This document shows, piece after piece, positions 55,196 to 64,000 of a stretch of 64,000 nt of DNA (position 1 is its first letter; every line of letters begins with the position of its first letter). The notes beneath the pieces are model-generated. The model did not search any database. It saw nothing but the letters and a program-made list of their open reading frames with translations, and was not told where the DNA came from. The stretch is from Nereocystis luetkeana. Taxonomy: Eukaryota; Sar; Phaeophyceae; Laminariales; Laminariaceae. The DNA is taken from NCBI GenBank assembly GCA_031213475.1, contig JARUPZ010000024.1:2329403-2393402 (forward strand), given 5' to 3'. A program made the position numbers and the translations under genes.

Positions 55196-56041
55196 GCCTT
55201 CCGAAAAATATGACGTTCGACTTTATTATTGATAGTACGTTCGTAGCACGCTTTTTCGCCGTTCGTTGTCGAGAAAACGAGCGCTGGAAAACAATCTCAC
55301 CCCACACCCCACACCTCTTGTGCGAACTCATAACGCCCTTTTTACGGTGGTCTGTATGGCTAAAGGGTAAACAGGTCAACTCATCACCCACACCACCCAC
55401 CACGTGCACACGAAGCAAAAACCTATAATATTAACAACACACATCCGCGCACTACTACTATGTTGTCGTAAATCTGGTACATCATCTATCTAAAATACCT
55501 GCAACTATTTACGAAGTATACCATTATTAGTCTGCAGACACCTCCCAGATTATGGATGTTTTTCGACGAGGCTCGCCCGGCCTGGTTTCTTCTCTGTCAG
55601 GCTCTTTTGCCAGGTATTTGAAAACAAAAGTAATAAAAGATCGAAGCGTCTCGTCATCTGATATCAGAGCTGTGAGATCGAAAATTAGACCTCGAAGCTC
55701 ATCTTTTTCGCAAGCCGAAGCTGTGTGTGAGCGCTATACGAGGTGGTGTGTGATTTTTTTGTACGCAGTGAGTGAGCGGTCCACCACCTGGCAGCTTTCG
55801 GACAACATGCACGACCACCGGCCCTCTCATGAAGTGAAAGCAAACCATGCTACATACGTACACATGCCTGCAAAAAAAACAGGAGAAGCTCAGCCTGCTC
55901 GTCACTGAGCTTTTCATGGAAATGGAGAAAGAAATGCGGGAGCGGTTATACTTCTTTTACGTCGAACATATTTATATTTCTCAAAATAAAAAGTCGGGCC
56001 TGGGCCCGTATCCCGGCTTCTTCATATTCCGGAGGAACGTA

Positions 56042-56147
56042 ATACGGGAGATTATTTAGTAATCAGGACCCCATTGTATCACAAAATTTTATATATCCCA
56101 GTATTTTTACTAGGAGAATTGGTTCTGATTACTATGTCCGCCCGTAG
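56042..56147. mobile_element. MITE-A, diverged
   Basis: ATACGGGAGATTATTTAGTA to TACTATGTCCGCCCGTAG. The inner arms read AATCAGGACC and GGTTCTGATT, so the pairing is kept by compensating changes. Confidence 0.62.
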
Positions 56148-56433
56148 TAATGTACCTGGTATCAGAACCAAATATGACGTGTTTTTTTTTTTTTCAACTC
56201 TCTTCGTGTTTTTCTTTTTTTCTTTCTTCTTTTTTCTTTTTCTTCTTCTTTTTTCGAGTGTACTATGGATATATATATATATATATATATATGTGTTCTT
56301 CACATTAAACCGTTATATGTTCACGTTGTGGTGTTATTTGATTGCAAGTGACGCGGGATGGTACACCACAGCTCGCTGTTACCTGTTTTCCTTTACGGCC
56401 TGGTATATGACTATTAATAGTGACTACTGTTAT

Positions 56434-56654
56434 TGAAAGCGCCTTGCAGCGTGGGTAGGCACAATTCGATGCCAGTCGACGAGGGAAAAAAAGGCTGAAA
56501 TCTTCTCACGATAAAAATGAAGGCACGTACCCGAAGCGGGAAGGGGGTAGAAGAGCCTGCTATATGACCCCGGATCTGAGTTACGAGTTGGAAGGAGAGG
56601 GAGAAGACGATGTGCGAAGATAATAAATGGGATGAGCAAAAAAAAAAAAAAAAT
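56434..56654 (+). mobile_element. SINE-1, 5'-truncated, poly-A
   Basis: From GAAAGCGCCTTGCAGCG through the body to GATGAGC and an A15 tail. Head missing. Confidence 0.78.
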
Positions 56655-57054
56655 TACAACAGCAGTAGTGCCGTGCGCGCCACCCTGCATTTCGTACATT
56701 TTTTTTCTTCTCCCATCGACGTGCATTTTTGTTACCAGGTACGTACCGCCTGTTTTGTGACCATAAGTAAGTAGGCAGGAAGGATGTCAGGGAAGTGAGC
56801 GTGTATGTAAGAACATCATCGTCATCATCGTCGCCATCATCATCGTCATCAACATCATCATGGTGAGTGCAGTGTGCACACAGGTGTATCTCGGGTCTAT
56901 CGCGGGTTCTGAACAATATGCGCCCCCATTAAAGTAACAGCCAGCACCGGTAATTAAAGTAAATGTTCTCCGTGTCTCCGTCCAAACTGCGAGTCAGTGA
57001 ACTCTGCAGACAGCCCCCCCGCCCCCCTTCCTTCTTCTAGTAGTACCCGTATTA

Positions 57055-57152
57055 CCGGTCCGTTCCAGGGGGGGAGAGTGTTATAAGGCTTTGATTGGGT
57101 AGGCGAGAGGTTAACCTTTTACCAGTAGCCCAACGGACTAAGACCTTAACAA
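57055..57152 (+). mobile_element. SINE-2 fragment
   Basis: Body end GTCCGTTCCAGGGGGGG followed by an arm with TAGCCCAACGGACTAAGACC, a good pol III A box. The tRNA-like T arm is absent. Confidence 0.6.
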
Positions 57153-57683
57153 CCACGCTCGAGCCACACCATAATTTCGCTTTTTCTACATTAATTCTTG
57201 ATCCTACACAAGCATATGTGTGTACTATATATAAGCATGCGTACAAACAGTATACGTGTATATATATGTTTGTACTGCTTTTACGTCTCGCAAAGGCGCT
57301 ACCTATCGTGCAAGTTATTGCAGAGCGTATGCTGTCCAGACAACACATAGATACCACATACAGGTGGTGCGGTACAGCAGGACAACTTTTATCTACCACT
57401 TTTTGGACCTAAATATAAGGAACGTTTAGACATGAATAGGAAGACCAAGCGGTATTTGTACTAAGTCCAAGGAGCAGCTGGTACCTACTGTATAGCGTAG
57501 TACATACATATGTATATGTATATGTACTAAAACACGAGGAGTAGTAAGCCCAGCTGGGCCGAGCGTTACACGAAAATATGTACTTCCCTGTCCCAAAAAA
57601 TTTCAGGAACATTTCGATGAAATATTGCTACTCACTATCGAAGTTCCTTGTATTCAAGGACAGAGCGGTACAAGGTACCATGT

Positions 57684-58027
57684 TATGAGGCTTTGATTGG
57701 GTAGGCGATTGGTTAACCTTTGACCTTTCGCCCAACGGACTAAGACCCTCACAAATGGCGTCGTCGGCAGGACATGGGTCGGTGGTCGTGAGTTCGAATC
57801 TCACGTTCACCATGAAATCGCTTTTTAAAAGAAAAGTGAGTTTCCTCATAAAATATCAAGAATCTGAAAAATACTTCTGGATCCCCAGAAATTGAAACCG
57901 CGTGTGGTGCCGCGTCGACCCGTAAAATCCGGTCCGTTCCAGGGGGGGAGAGTGCTATGAGGCTTAGATTGGGTAGGCGATTGGTTAACCTTTTACCTTT
58001 CCCCCAACGGACTAAGACCCTCACAAC
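57684..58027 (+). mobile_element. SINE-2, tandem (dimer-like) copy
   Basis: An arm of about 70 bp (GATTGGGTAGGCGATTGG, A-box-like CGCCCAACGGACTAAGAC) is followed by a tRNA-like T arm GTGAGTTCGAATCTCAC (57,788-57,804) and CACCATGAAATCGC. A 140-bp body ends GTCCGTTCCAGGGGGGG. The arm is then repeated at 57,955-58,027. The unit is about 271 bp. Confidence 0.7.
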
Positions 58028-58494
58028 CAGATAGGTACAGAAGGAGGCGTTACACAGAAGATTACGTAGAACGCGCGAACCACCGCACCCATTCTCGAAG
58101 CGAGAAATCCAGCCTGAATCATCAGCTTTTCAGCTTTTCTGATTATTTGCTGCCGAGTACCATAAAATACGTTTCCTGGAATGTAACAAGACCGTTTGGG
58201 TACGAATTCATACTTACTAGACGCCAACGGTCCTTACGTTCCCGTCCAAAGTGATACCTGGTGATACCGTACTTCGTCCCACTCTGAACGGAAATATAAC
58301 GACTGTTTCGACTGAAAACGAAAATGTAAACGGTCTTTAGATTTAGGGACAGAGTGGTGATACTGCCTGCAGTGACCGGGTCAACTCCTTTGGCACACTG
58401 GACCTTCGTTCTCGGGGCTAAAACATTCTACACCTGGAACAGATCATCAATGGGTCATCTACTATATATAGTTCCTCAACCAGCTGCCGTTGTG

Positions 58495-58700
58495 AGAGGT
58501 TGTGCAGGATCTGCATGACATATATCTAACCCGGGAAACACGCCTTAGATCGTGCAAACTATGCGGCTCCCAACACGGTAACATGAGCTAGATCATACGA
58601 AATCGTATCGGGAATTGATGATGTATCTGCCTTGAAAGATCTAGATTATGAACTGTGGGAATAAAGTATCTGTGCGAGGCGTGAATCATTTTCATATATA
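58495..58700 (+). repeat. Dispersed GATC-rich repeat R4
   Basis: GCAGGATCTGCATGACATAT, CCGGGAAACACGCCTTAG, GAGCTAGATCATACG, ATCTGCCTTGAAAGATCTAG, and a TATCTGTGCGAGGCGTG end also seen at 51,918-51,938. Confidence 0.5.
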
Positions 58701-59375
58701 TTCAGAATTCGAGCAGGATCATTTGTTTCGAGAGTTGGAAAAGGGTCAAGTAACAGCATAGCTCGCGGGCCTTTCTCGGCGATGCTATTCCAACATCGAC
58801 TCTGGGTACTCTAGGCGACTCTCGAACCGCAACATAGAGTTATTGGGAGCACATCAACGGCAACAACACCAGTATGCTGTGAACTGCCAAATACTGGTAC
58901 TGTAGTTGATATTGTTTTGTCTCCATATAAAAACGTTAGCACCATATACCCAGCGACGCCGGTCACAGCCAGTATCCATGGATCTGCTATTAATACGCTC
59001 GTATCTGTTTGGAAACTGCGACCAGTCTATAGGTAGTTGATGTCGTTTCATCTTATTTCATACCAGGTACCAGGTACGAAATGTAAAAATAACGTTACTT
59101 CTGCCCGGGTAACGTCGGTCACAACACAGCAGTATAGCGTCCATTGATCTGCTATCTGCTGCCTGTTCATCATACCATGCACAATCGAACCACCTGTAAA
59201 CACAACTTGTTGAGAGCGTCAGAGTATAATTTGTAGCGGTGCCGGACATAGCTGCAGTATGGATGTTGTTTTGTTGTGGTTTTGGTTTTACACTGTAATA
59301 GACCGTTGCATTGCCATAAACAGTTATTTCTACCCAGCGATGTCGAGCTCGCTCAATACCCGTTAATATGAATAA
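58701..59375. other. No supported gene; diffuse duplication
   Basis: Two related blocks (58,850-59,055 and 59,090-59,340) share CATGGATCTGCTAT/CATTGATCTGCTAT, CGCCGGTCACAGCCAGTAT/GTCGGTCACAACACAGCAGTAT and TTGTTTTGT...CCAT. They form an old tandem duplication of about 200 bp. Confidence 0.4.
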
Positions 59376-59589
59376 CATGTACGATTTTATTTTTTATTTT
59401 TTGCTCATCCTATTCATTATCTTCGCACATCTTCTTCTCTCTCTCCTTCCAACTCGTAACTCAGATCCGGGGTCACATAGCAGGCTCTTCTACCCCCTTC
59501 CCGCTACGGTACGTGCCTTCATTTTTATCACGAGAAGATTTCAGCCTTTTCTTCCCTCGTCGACTCGCATCGAATTGTGCCTACCCACG
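59376..59589 (-). mobile_element. SINE-1, 5'-truncated, reverse
   Basis: T-rich tail at 59,376-59,404, then the reverse complement of the SINE-1 body to CCTACCCACG. Head missing. Confidence 0.77.
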
Positions 59590-60044
59590 ATGCCAGGTAC
59601 TAACAAGTACCAGCAGTTGCGGCGAAACACACACACCACGTCCGAGTTAGTACCAGGTATGAAAAATGCATACTGCTGTAGCAGTGCCGACTACCGACGT
59701 AATACGTCAGCTCAAAAATTAAGGTTGGTCGCTTGTCGCCGCTCGACGGCAACAAATATACCACCAAATATATCCTGATTCTTCACCACACGTATGTTAC
59801 CGCACAATTACACCCGCTCTGTATCACAACGGATGGCTTACCAGGTATCATGCCCCTCTTACACCAAGCCTGCAAATATGCCAGGAGGTAATTCCTCACA
59901 TGTACAATGTCAGTACAGCACTGAACCACACATCATACATACGATATCATTTTTTATTTTTTTTCAACATTACTTTTACTTTCCAATAGTGTAGCTCGCA
60001 GGAGGTTTTTTACCCTCGACGAGCTTCTGGACAAGCCGTGGTCA

Positions 60045-60155
60045 CAGGTGTCGTCCCTTCTCCCCCCCCGGTACGTGCCTTTCTTTTTTGTCGCGCATAA
60101 TAGGGTTCAGCATTCCTTCCCACTGCTCGTCGATTTTCATCGTATGTAGTAGCTA
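60045..60155 (-). mobile_element. SINE-1-related relic
   Basis: GGTACGTGCCTTTCTTTTTT, GCATTCCTTCC and CTCGTCGATTTTCATCGTA follow the SINE-1 body order but are much diverged. Confidence 0.4.
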
Positions 60156-60227
60156 ACTCACGCTCTCGCGCTTTCCGCTAATCAATTTCTGCATGCAAGA
60201 AAAAGTTCCTACGAGCATGCACTCGGT

Positions 60228-60305
60228 GAGACTTGAACCCACGAAATTGATCTTGATAGGCACGCGGACCACCTACCAAGCCGCCGGGGACGCCGGCATA
60301 CCAGG
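60228..60305 (-). repeat. tRNA-like sequence (SINE head or tRNA relic)
   Basis: On the minus strand GGCTTGGTAGGTGGTCC (A box) precedes GTGGGTTCAAGTCTCACC (B box) by a normal distance. The 5' and 3' ends do not pair as an acceptor stem, so it is not a working tRNA. Confidence 0.4.
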
Positions 60306-60663
60306 CAGCAGGTGCCGGGTATCAAGCCCCTCATCCACCGAGCTTGCAAGCACGTGGGGAGACACGGTAAGCAAGAGTAACACGGTACGCAGTCGGAAGG
60401 GTAGCATGGGGCCAGAGATTTCACACTAAAATCTAATAGCGGTTTCTTTCGTGTTCAGGCAAAGTAGATTAACGTGAAGTTGCTGCCTGTCAACGCTAAC
60501 GGGTTGAAATTGCTGTCTCCTGGCGTGCTAAATCTGCGGGCGGGCGTCATTTCCCCCAACCACTCGGCGGCAATATAAGGACCGTGGGGTCCTCATATTT
60601 ATCGATCAGCGCTCCTTAGATTCCCGGCCAAAGTGCTTTTCTTTAGGGCTGTCACCTGGTGGC

Positions 60664-60666
<3 letters not shown>

Positions 60667-60697
<31 letters not shown>

Positions 60698-61019
60698 CCA
60701 TCCCATTCATTATCTTCGCACATCTTCTTCTCTCTCTCCTTCCAACTCGTAACTCAGATCCGGGGTCACATAGCAGGCTCTTCTCCCCCCTTCCCGCTAC
60801 GGTACGCGCCTTCATTTTTATCGCGAGAAGATTTCAGCCTTTTCTTCCCTCGTCGACTCGCATCGAATTGTGCCTACCCACGCTGCAAGGCGCTCTCAAC
60901 AATTGAATCCCTTTTTTTATTTTTGCAAATAAAGTCAAAGTCCGACCCTCCTAGGGCTCGAACCCAGGACTCAAACAAGTAGAATTCGAGGTTAACCACT
61001 TGAACCACCGGGGCGACCG
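60667..61019 (-). mobile_element. SINE-1, full-length, reverse, poly-A tail
   Basis: On the minus strand the A box TGGTTCAAGTGG and B box GGTTCGAGCCC (about 60,954-60,965) are intact. The body equals that at 47,113. It ends in a 30-base A tract (T on +, 60,668-60,697). The clean tail suggests a relatively recent insertion. Confidence 0.8.
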
Positions 61020-61159
61020 GCTAGGTATGACAGTAAGTTGCAGTTGGTGCCAACGATCTGATTTCGGGTGTTTCTTGTCTGTAGAAAGGCTTCTTTGGTT
61101 GATGATGCATTTTTTGCGTAAAATTAACCCAAATAGGGTCACTTTTATTTTTTCCTGGG

Positions 61160-61400
61160 GGTGTCCCGGGGGGAGGGGGGGTGTACTCGATAGGAGGGAT
61201 GTACTCGATATCATGCATGGCCGGGGGGGGGTGTACTCGATAGGAGAGATGTACTCGATCTCATGCATGGCCGTAGTCGTATGACCATAGACCCACGCAT
61301 CCCTACAATGGCGCGACGGAGCATGGCCGGGGGTGGGGGGGGGGCACTTATTTGTTGATTGCCTTAGTCATTTGACCATTGTCCACGCATCCCTTTCGAG
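61160..61400 (-). mobile_element. LINE 3' ends, families 2 and 1, with duplicated tips
   Basis: On + there are three G-rich tracts (61,168-61,182; 61,209-61,219; 61,327-61,345). The first two precede GTGTACTCGATAGGAG and a GATATCATGCATGGCC-type tip; the third precedes family-1 sequence ATTTGTTGATTGCCTTAGTC. The family-2 tip is thus tandemly repeated. Confidence 0.58.
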
Positions 61401-61510
61401 ACGGGGAGGCTTTGTCGGCTCGCTTCACTCGCCTGAAGCTAATGGACTATATAGATTCAACTATTAATAGTTGACCTGCTTCGGCACCGTACGAACAACC
61501 AGCCATCAAA

Positions 61511-61757
61511 GAGGCGTTCTACGATAGAGATTCACCCTAAAATTTCTGAGGCTCCTCACTTAAGGAGCTCCATACCTCACCCGAAAACTAACTTCAGAAA
61601 AATCAGATTGCATCGCGGCGAACAATCCCATGGCCCGAGTCTACCAAACATTTTTTTTTTTTAAATCAAGATTGAGATTCCGACGATATGGGGCCAAGGA
61701 ACTCCGTTTTTCAGAAACAAAATAGCGGAAATGTGCTACCTCTATCGTAGAACGGGT
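61511..61757. mobile_element. MITE-C, copy 2
   Basis: Same ends (GAGGCGTTCTACGATAG / CTATCGTAGAACGGGTC) and interior as 25,724-25,966, in the same orientation, with many substitutions and small indels. Confidence 0.7.
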
Positions 61758-62217
61758 CCAAAAACAGCCAACTTCCAGCCCTAGTAACTAGAGCTCGGGG
61801 TAGTTTTTGCGACATACGTTTGTACGCGTGACCATACCCCCGAAAACTGATATACACCTGTACCAGTGCGCGACACGTGCTAATAATTTGAGGAGTTCAG
61901 AATTTCGTTTCATGGTGACATCGTCTTGAAAAATGGAAGACTTTACAGGTACGCGCAACCATTTGTGCTCAACGAGGAAGAACGCCATTATTACAAACCC
62001 TGTTTATAAACGTAGCCTTTGAGACCCCAATATGCTCAGCGTTGATATCACAACAAGCCGCGGCAAGCCTTGGCCGAAATGGGAATTCATTAACTGCTGA
62101 GTCATGACGCGTACTGAAGGCGTTTAGGCGCTCATCCAAAAGGCGAGAGTCAAGATGCCTTGGATTGTCGTGAGTCATGAAATGTCGTGCACAGTCACTT
62201 TTGGAACCGCTCTCCCA

Positions 62218-62290
62218 TATGTGGGGACGAAACACTCTAATTATAAGTAGTTAGTCCCCGAAACGTGGCTGGGGTCCTATAAGTTGACCC
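62218..62290. mobile_element. MITE-B relic
   Basis: GTGGGGACGAAACACTCTAA and AGTTAGTCCCCGAAACGTGG, then GGGGTCCTATAAGTTGACC. Same layout as the nested MITE-B core, diverged. Confidence 0.45.
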
Positions 62291-62617
62291 TTTTTCCTTG
62301 GATACAGTATGGGTCCGCCATCAAGAAACACTGAGCCAGCCTTAGAACCTTAACTTTATTGTGACACCATCCTAACCTAGGGGCATAGGTTACTACATAC
62401 CTGGTGGGTTTTAGCCTGGCGGTCGCCGCCGAGCACGAATTATCTATCGAGGTTCCTTAGCGCCCCCCATGAAGTGAGGCTTATCTTCCATCAGACTGTC
62501 TCTTACTTGTGGGGCTACACTTTACAGGAAGCGGTAGCATATTGCCAGATACCCTCCTGGTGCGTACATACCAGGTATGACCGCATAAAAACGCACTCCA
62601 AGGTTGTGGTGACGATG

Positions 62618-62712
62618 TTATTACGGGGGATAGCACCCAGGACCCGTCACATACAGTATTTTTACTGTTAGTAGGCATATTTGGTCCTGATTACCCGTTC
62701 CTCCGATGCTAC
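62618..62712. mobile_element. MITE-A, highly diverged
   Basis: TTACGGGGGATAGC at the left, TATTTTTACTGTTAGTAG and ATTTGGTCCTGATTACC inside; the right tip has decayed. Confidence 0.5.
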
Positions 62713-62909
62713 CATTCTATGCATACACAATGTGGGAACCTCTTTCTGTCGAAATCACTTTATTTCGGATTCGTTCATGTATCATATCGATGTGGGAGTG
62801 ACTCAAATGATACGTGTATTCGTATGTATATTATAGGCCTGCCCCTCAAAACACATGCGCAGAACAGACCACTTTTTTGCGTTTTCACCTGCGTGTGTGT
62901 CAAGGTGTA

Positions 62910-63120
62910 CCAGGTAGTTTTAGCCTGTTGCGCCACTGGTAAATCACCTACCCAAACTAAGCCTCATACTTGACTTGGTGATGCTCTTCCCCCCCTGGAA
63001 CGCCGGGGGCGATTATTGTATTCTGCCGTGTCGACGCCATTTGTTGTGGTAACAGTATGCTAGGCTGCAGCAGTATGGTGAAGGGTTACCCAATCTCCTA
63101 CCCGAACTATAAGCCTTAAA
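62910..63120 (-). mobile_element. SINE-2 relic
   Basis: CACCTACCCAAACTAAGCC with CCCCCCTGGAACG, and again CCTACCCGAACTATAAGCC at 63,098. These are decayed minus-strand arms in tandem, as in the dimeric copies. Confidence 0.45.
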
Positions 63121-63279
63121 ACATGCGACGAAGAAAGGCCTCGCGGCGTGCGAAACCGAACCTATGGCAAAGCAATCCCGACCGGAAGGTTGCGCCAGCG
63201 CACGAGCAGCGCAGTCAGGGGCAACCCGGCAAAAAAAAATCACCACCACTTTTCTTTTTCATTTTTTCAGATTTGGCCC

Positions 63280-63475
63280 TCCGCGGGGGGGGGGAGGGGT
63301 ATACCCGATACCACGCATGGCCGTAGTCGTATAACCAAAGATCGGGCGGGGGGGGGGTACTCATTTATTTGTTGCTTGCCTTACGATTGGCCACGCATCC
63401 CTTTCGAGACGGAGCCCCCGTTCCTACCCCAAATAAAGACACTTCCGAAAGCCGTTAAGCGCTCATTACCAGTAG
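63280..63475 (-). mobile_element. LINE 3' ends, families 2 and 1
   Basis: A G run then GATACCACGCATGGCCGTAG (family 2); a second G run at 63,346 then ACTCATTTATTTGTTGCTTG and CCCTTTCGAGACGGAGC (family 1, matching 42,941-43,080). Confidence 0.58.
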
Positions 63476-63479
63476 CCAG

Positions 63480-63870
63480 GTACGTTGTTTTCAAGTATAT
63501 ACCACATACTCTTCAAGGTTATGTTGGGGTAAGACATATCTATTCCCGGGTACGTTTTGCTGTTTGGAGGTCGTACCTAACGTACCTACACAAGGTAAAA
63601 TACGTGCAAGTATCGCATGTCGTTACCCAACGTTAGGTACAACCTACTGTATGTAAGTACCGAAGGTCGTAACTCTCGGGTAAGTACCGAAGGTCTGATC
63701 TAAATTTGGGTAACACGTGGGTACCAGAGGTCGTTCCTGGGAGTTAGATAATCGTCGGAGGTCCTACCTAAAGTTAGTTAAAACTCACCTGGAAGGTAGG
63801 TATTGAAGGTCGTAGCTACTGTAACTCACTCGTACCCAAACTTGGGTAAGTATCGGAGGCCGTACCTAAA
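63480..63870. repeat. Degenerate minisatellite, GGTAAGTACCGAAGGTCG type
   Basis: At least seven imperfect units of about 40-60 bp built on GGTAAGTACCGAAGGTCGTA and CCTAAAGTT (63,567; 63,656; 63,682; 63,720; 63,752; 63,807; 63,848). It sits just left of the possible exon at 63,916. Confidence 0.6.
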
Positions 63871-63915
63871 GTAAGATGGTGTTTGTTCACGATCATACCC
63901 TGATTTCTTGCGCAG

Positions 63916-64000
63916 GGGACTACTCGTGCGGTCTGTGCAGAGCGGTACTCGTTGAAAAGGCGGTGGTACACAGCGTTGAGGTTGCTCTGGACAGTCGGCA
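63916..64000 (+). CDS. Possible exon start at the right edge
   Basis: After tttcttgcgcag the last 85 bases are open in two frames. The better one reads DYSCGLCRAVLVEKAVVHSV then EVALDSR, with a CxxC pair. It runs off the window, so family and frame cannot be settled. The tandem repeat at 63480-63870 lies just upstream, as in an intron. Confidence 0.3.

Noticed and set aside
57690-57815. tRNA gene candidate with a perfect T arm
   Set aside because: The A box to T arm distance and missing acceptor pairing fit a SINE; the same sequence recurs at 50.6 kb with its body.

Overview
Organism. The window reads as nuclear DNA of a large-genome eukaryote. Exons are short, have in-phase GT-AG junctions and are separated by long introns. 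Repeats dominate, with many microsatellites, homopolymer G/C tracts, SINEs, MITEs and decayed LINEs. The peptide signatures of the LINE remnants and the DOT1-like methyltransferase suggest a stramenopile, most likely a brown alga of Ectocarpus type. That placement rests on recollection of sequence style and no search was run. No bacterial, plasmid or organelle features were seen, and no functional tRNA, rRNA or CRISPR array.

Layout. 1-6.6 kb is mostly non-coding: an orphan exon at 1216-1326, a 420-bp tandem duplication at 4.1-4.96 kb, AT microsatellites and CCAA-rich tracts. 6.66-19.98 kb (+) holds the one well-supported gene. It is an about 11-exon gene for a DOT1-like SAM-dependent lysine methyltransferase with a long, repetitive, low-complexity C-terminal extension, and its introns carry a degenerate tandem array, MITEs, a LINE 3' end and TAG microsatellites. 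20-27.6 kb is largely unassigned, apart from a 245-bp MITE, a LINE end and a shared dispersed repeat. 27.6-34.2 kb is a repeat cluster with an antisense LINE pseudogene at 31.1-32.2 kb and a MITE nested inside another MITE. 34.4-41.8 kb contains a degenerate RING-finger/reverse-transcriptase retroelement with a MITE in its first ORF, a purine-rich minisatellite, and a 145-bp repeat at each end. 42-43.7 kb has two head-to-head tRNA-like palindromes and a second antisense LINE remnant. 44-64 kb is a graveyard of small elements: more than ten MITE copies, two tRNA-derived SINE families, LINE 3' ends with oligo-C tails, dispersed repeats, and a possible exon start at the right edge.

How parts relate. 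Only the DOT1-like gene looks expressed and functional; its catalytic half is encoded by exons 1-6. The rest is best explained by mobile elements. The most informative novelties are (i) a TA-duplicating MITE family with nested and internally duplicated copies, (ii) LINE 3' ends that stop in oligo-C and explain many of the poly-C/G runs, (iii) a dimeric tRNA-derived SINE and paired tRNA-like palindromes, (iv) an intron made of about 270-bp units that each carry a copy of the exon-1 splice donor, and (v) a short TACCTGGTA-like motif scattered through the right half and inserted inside MITEs.
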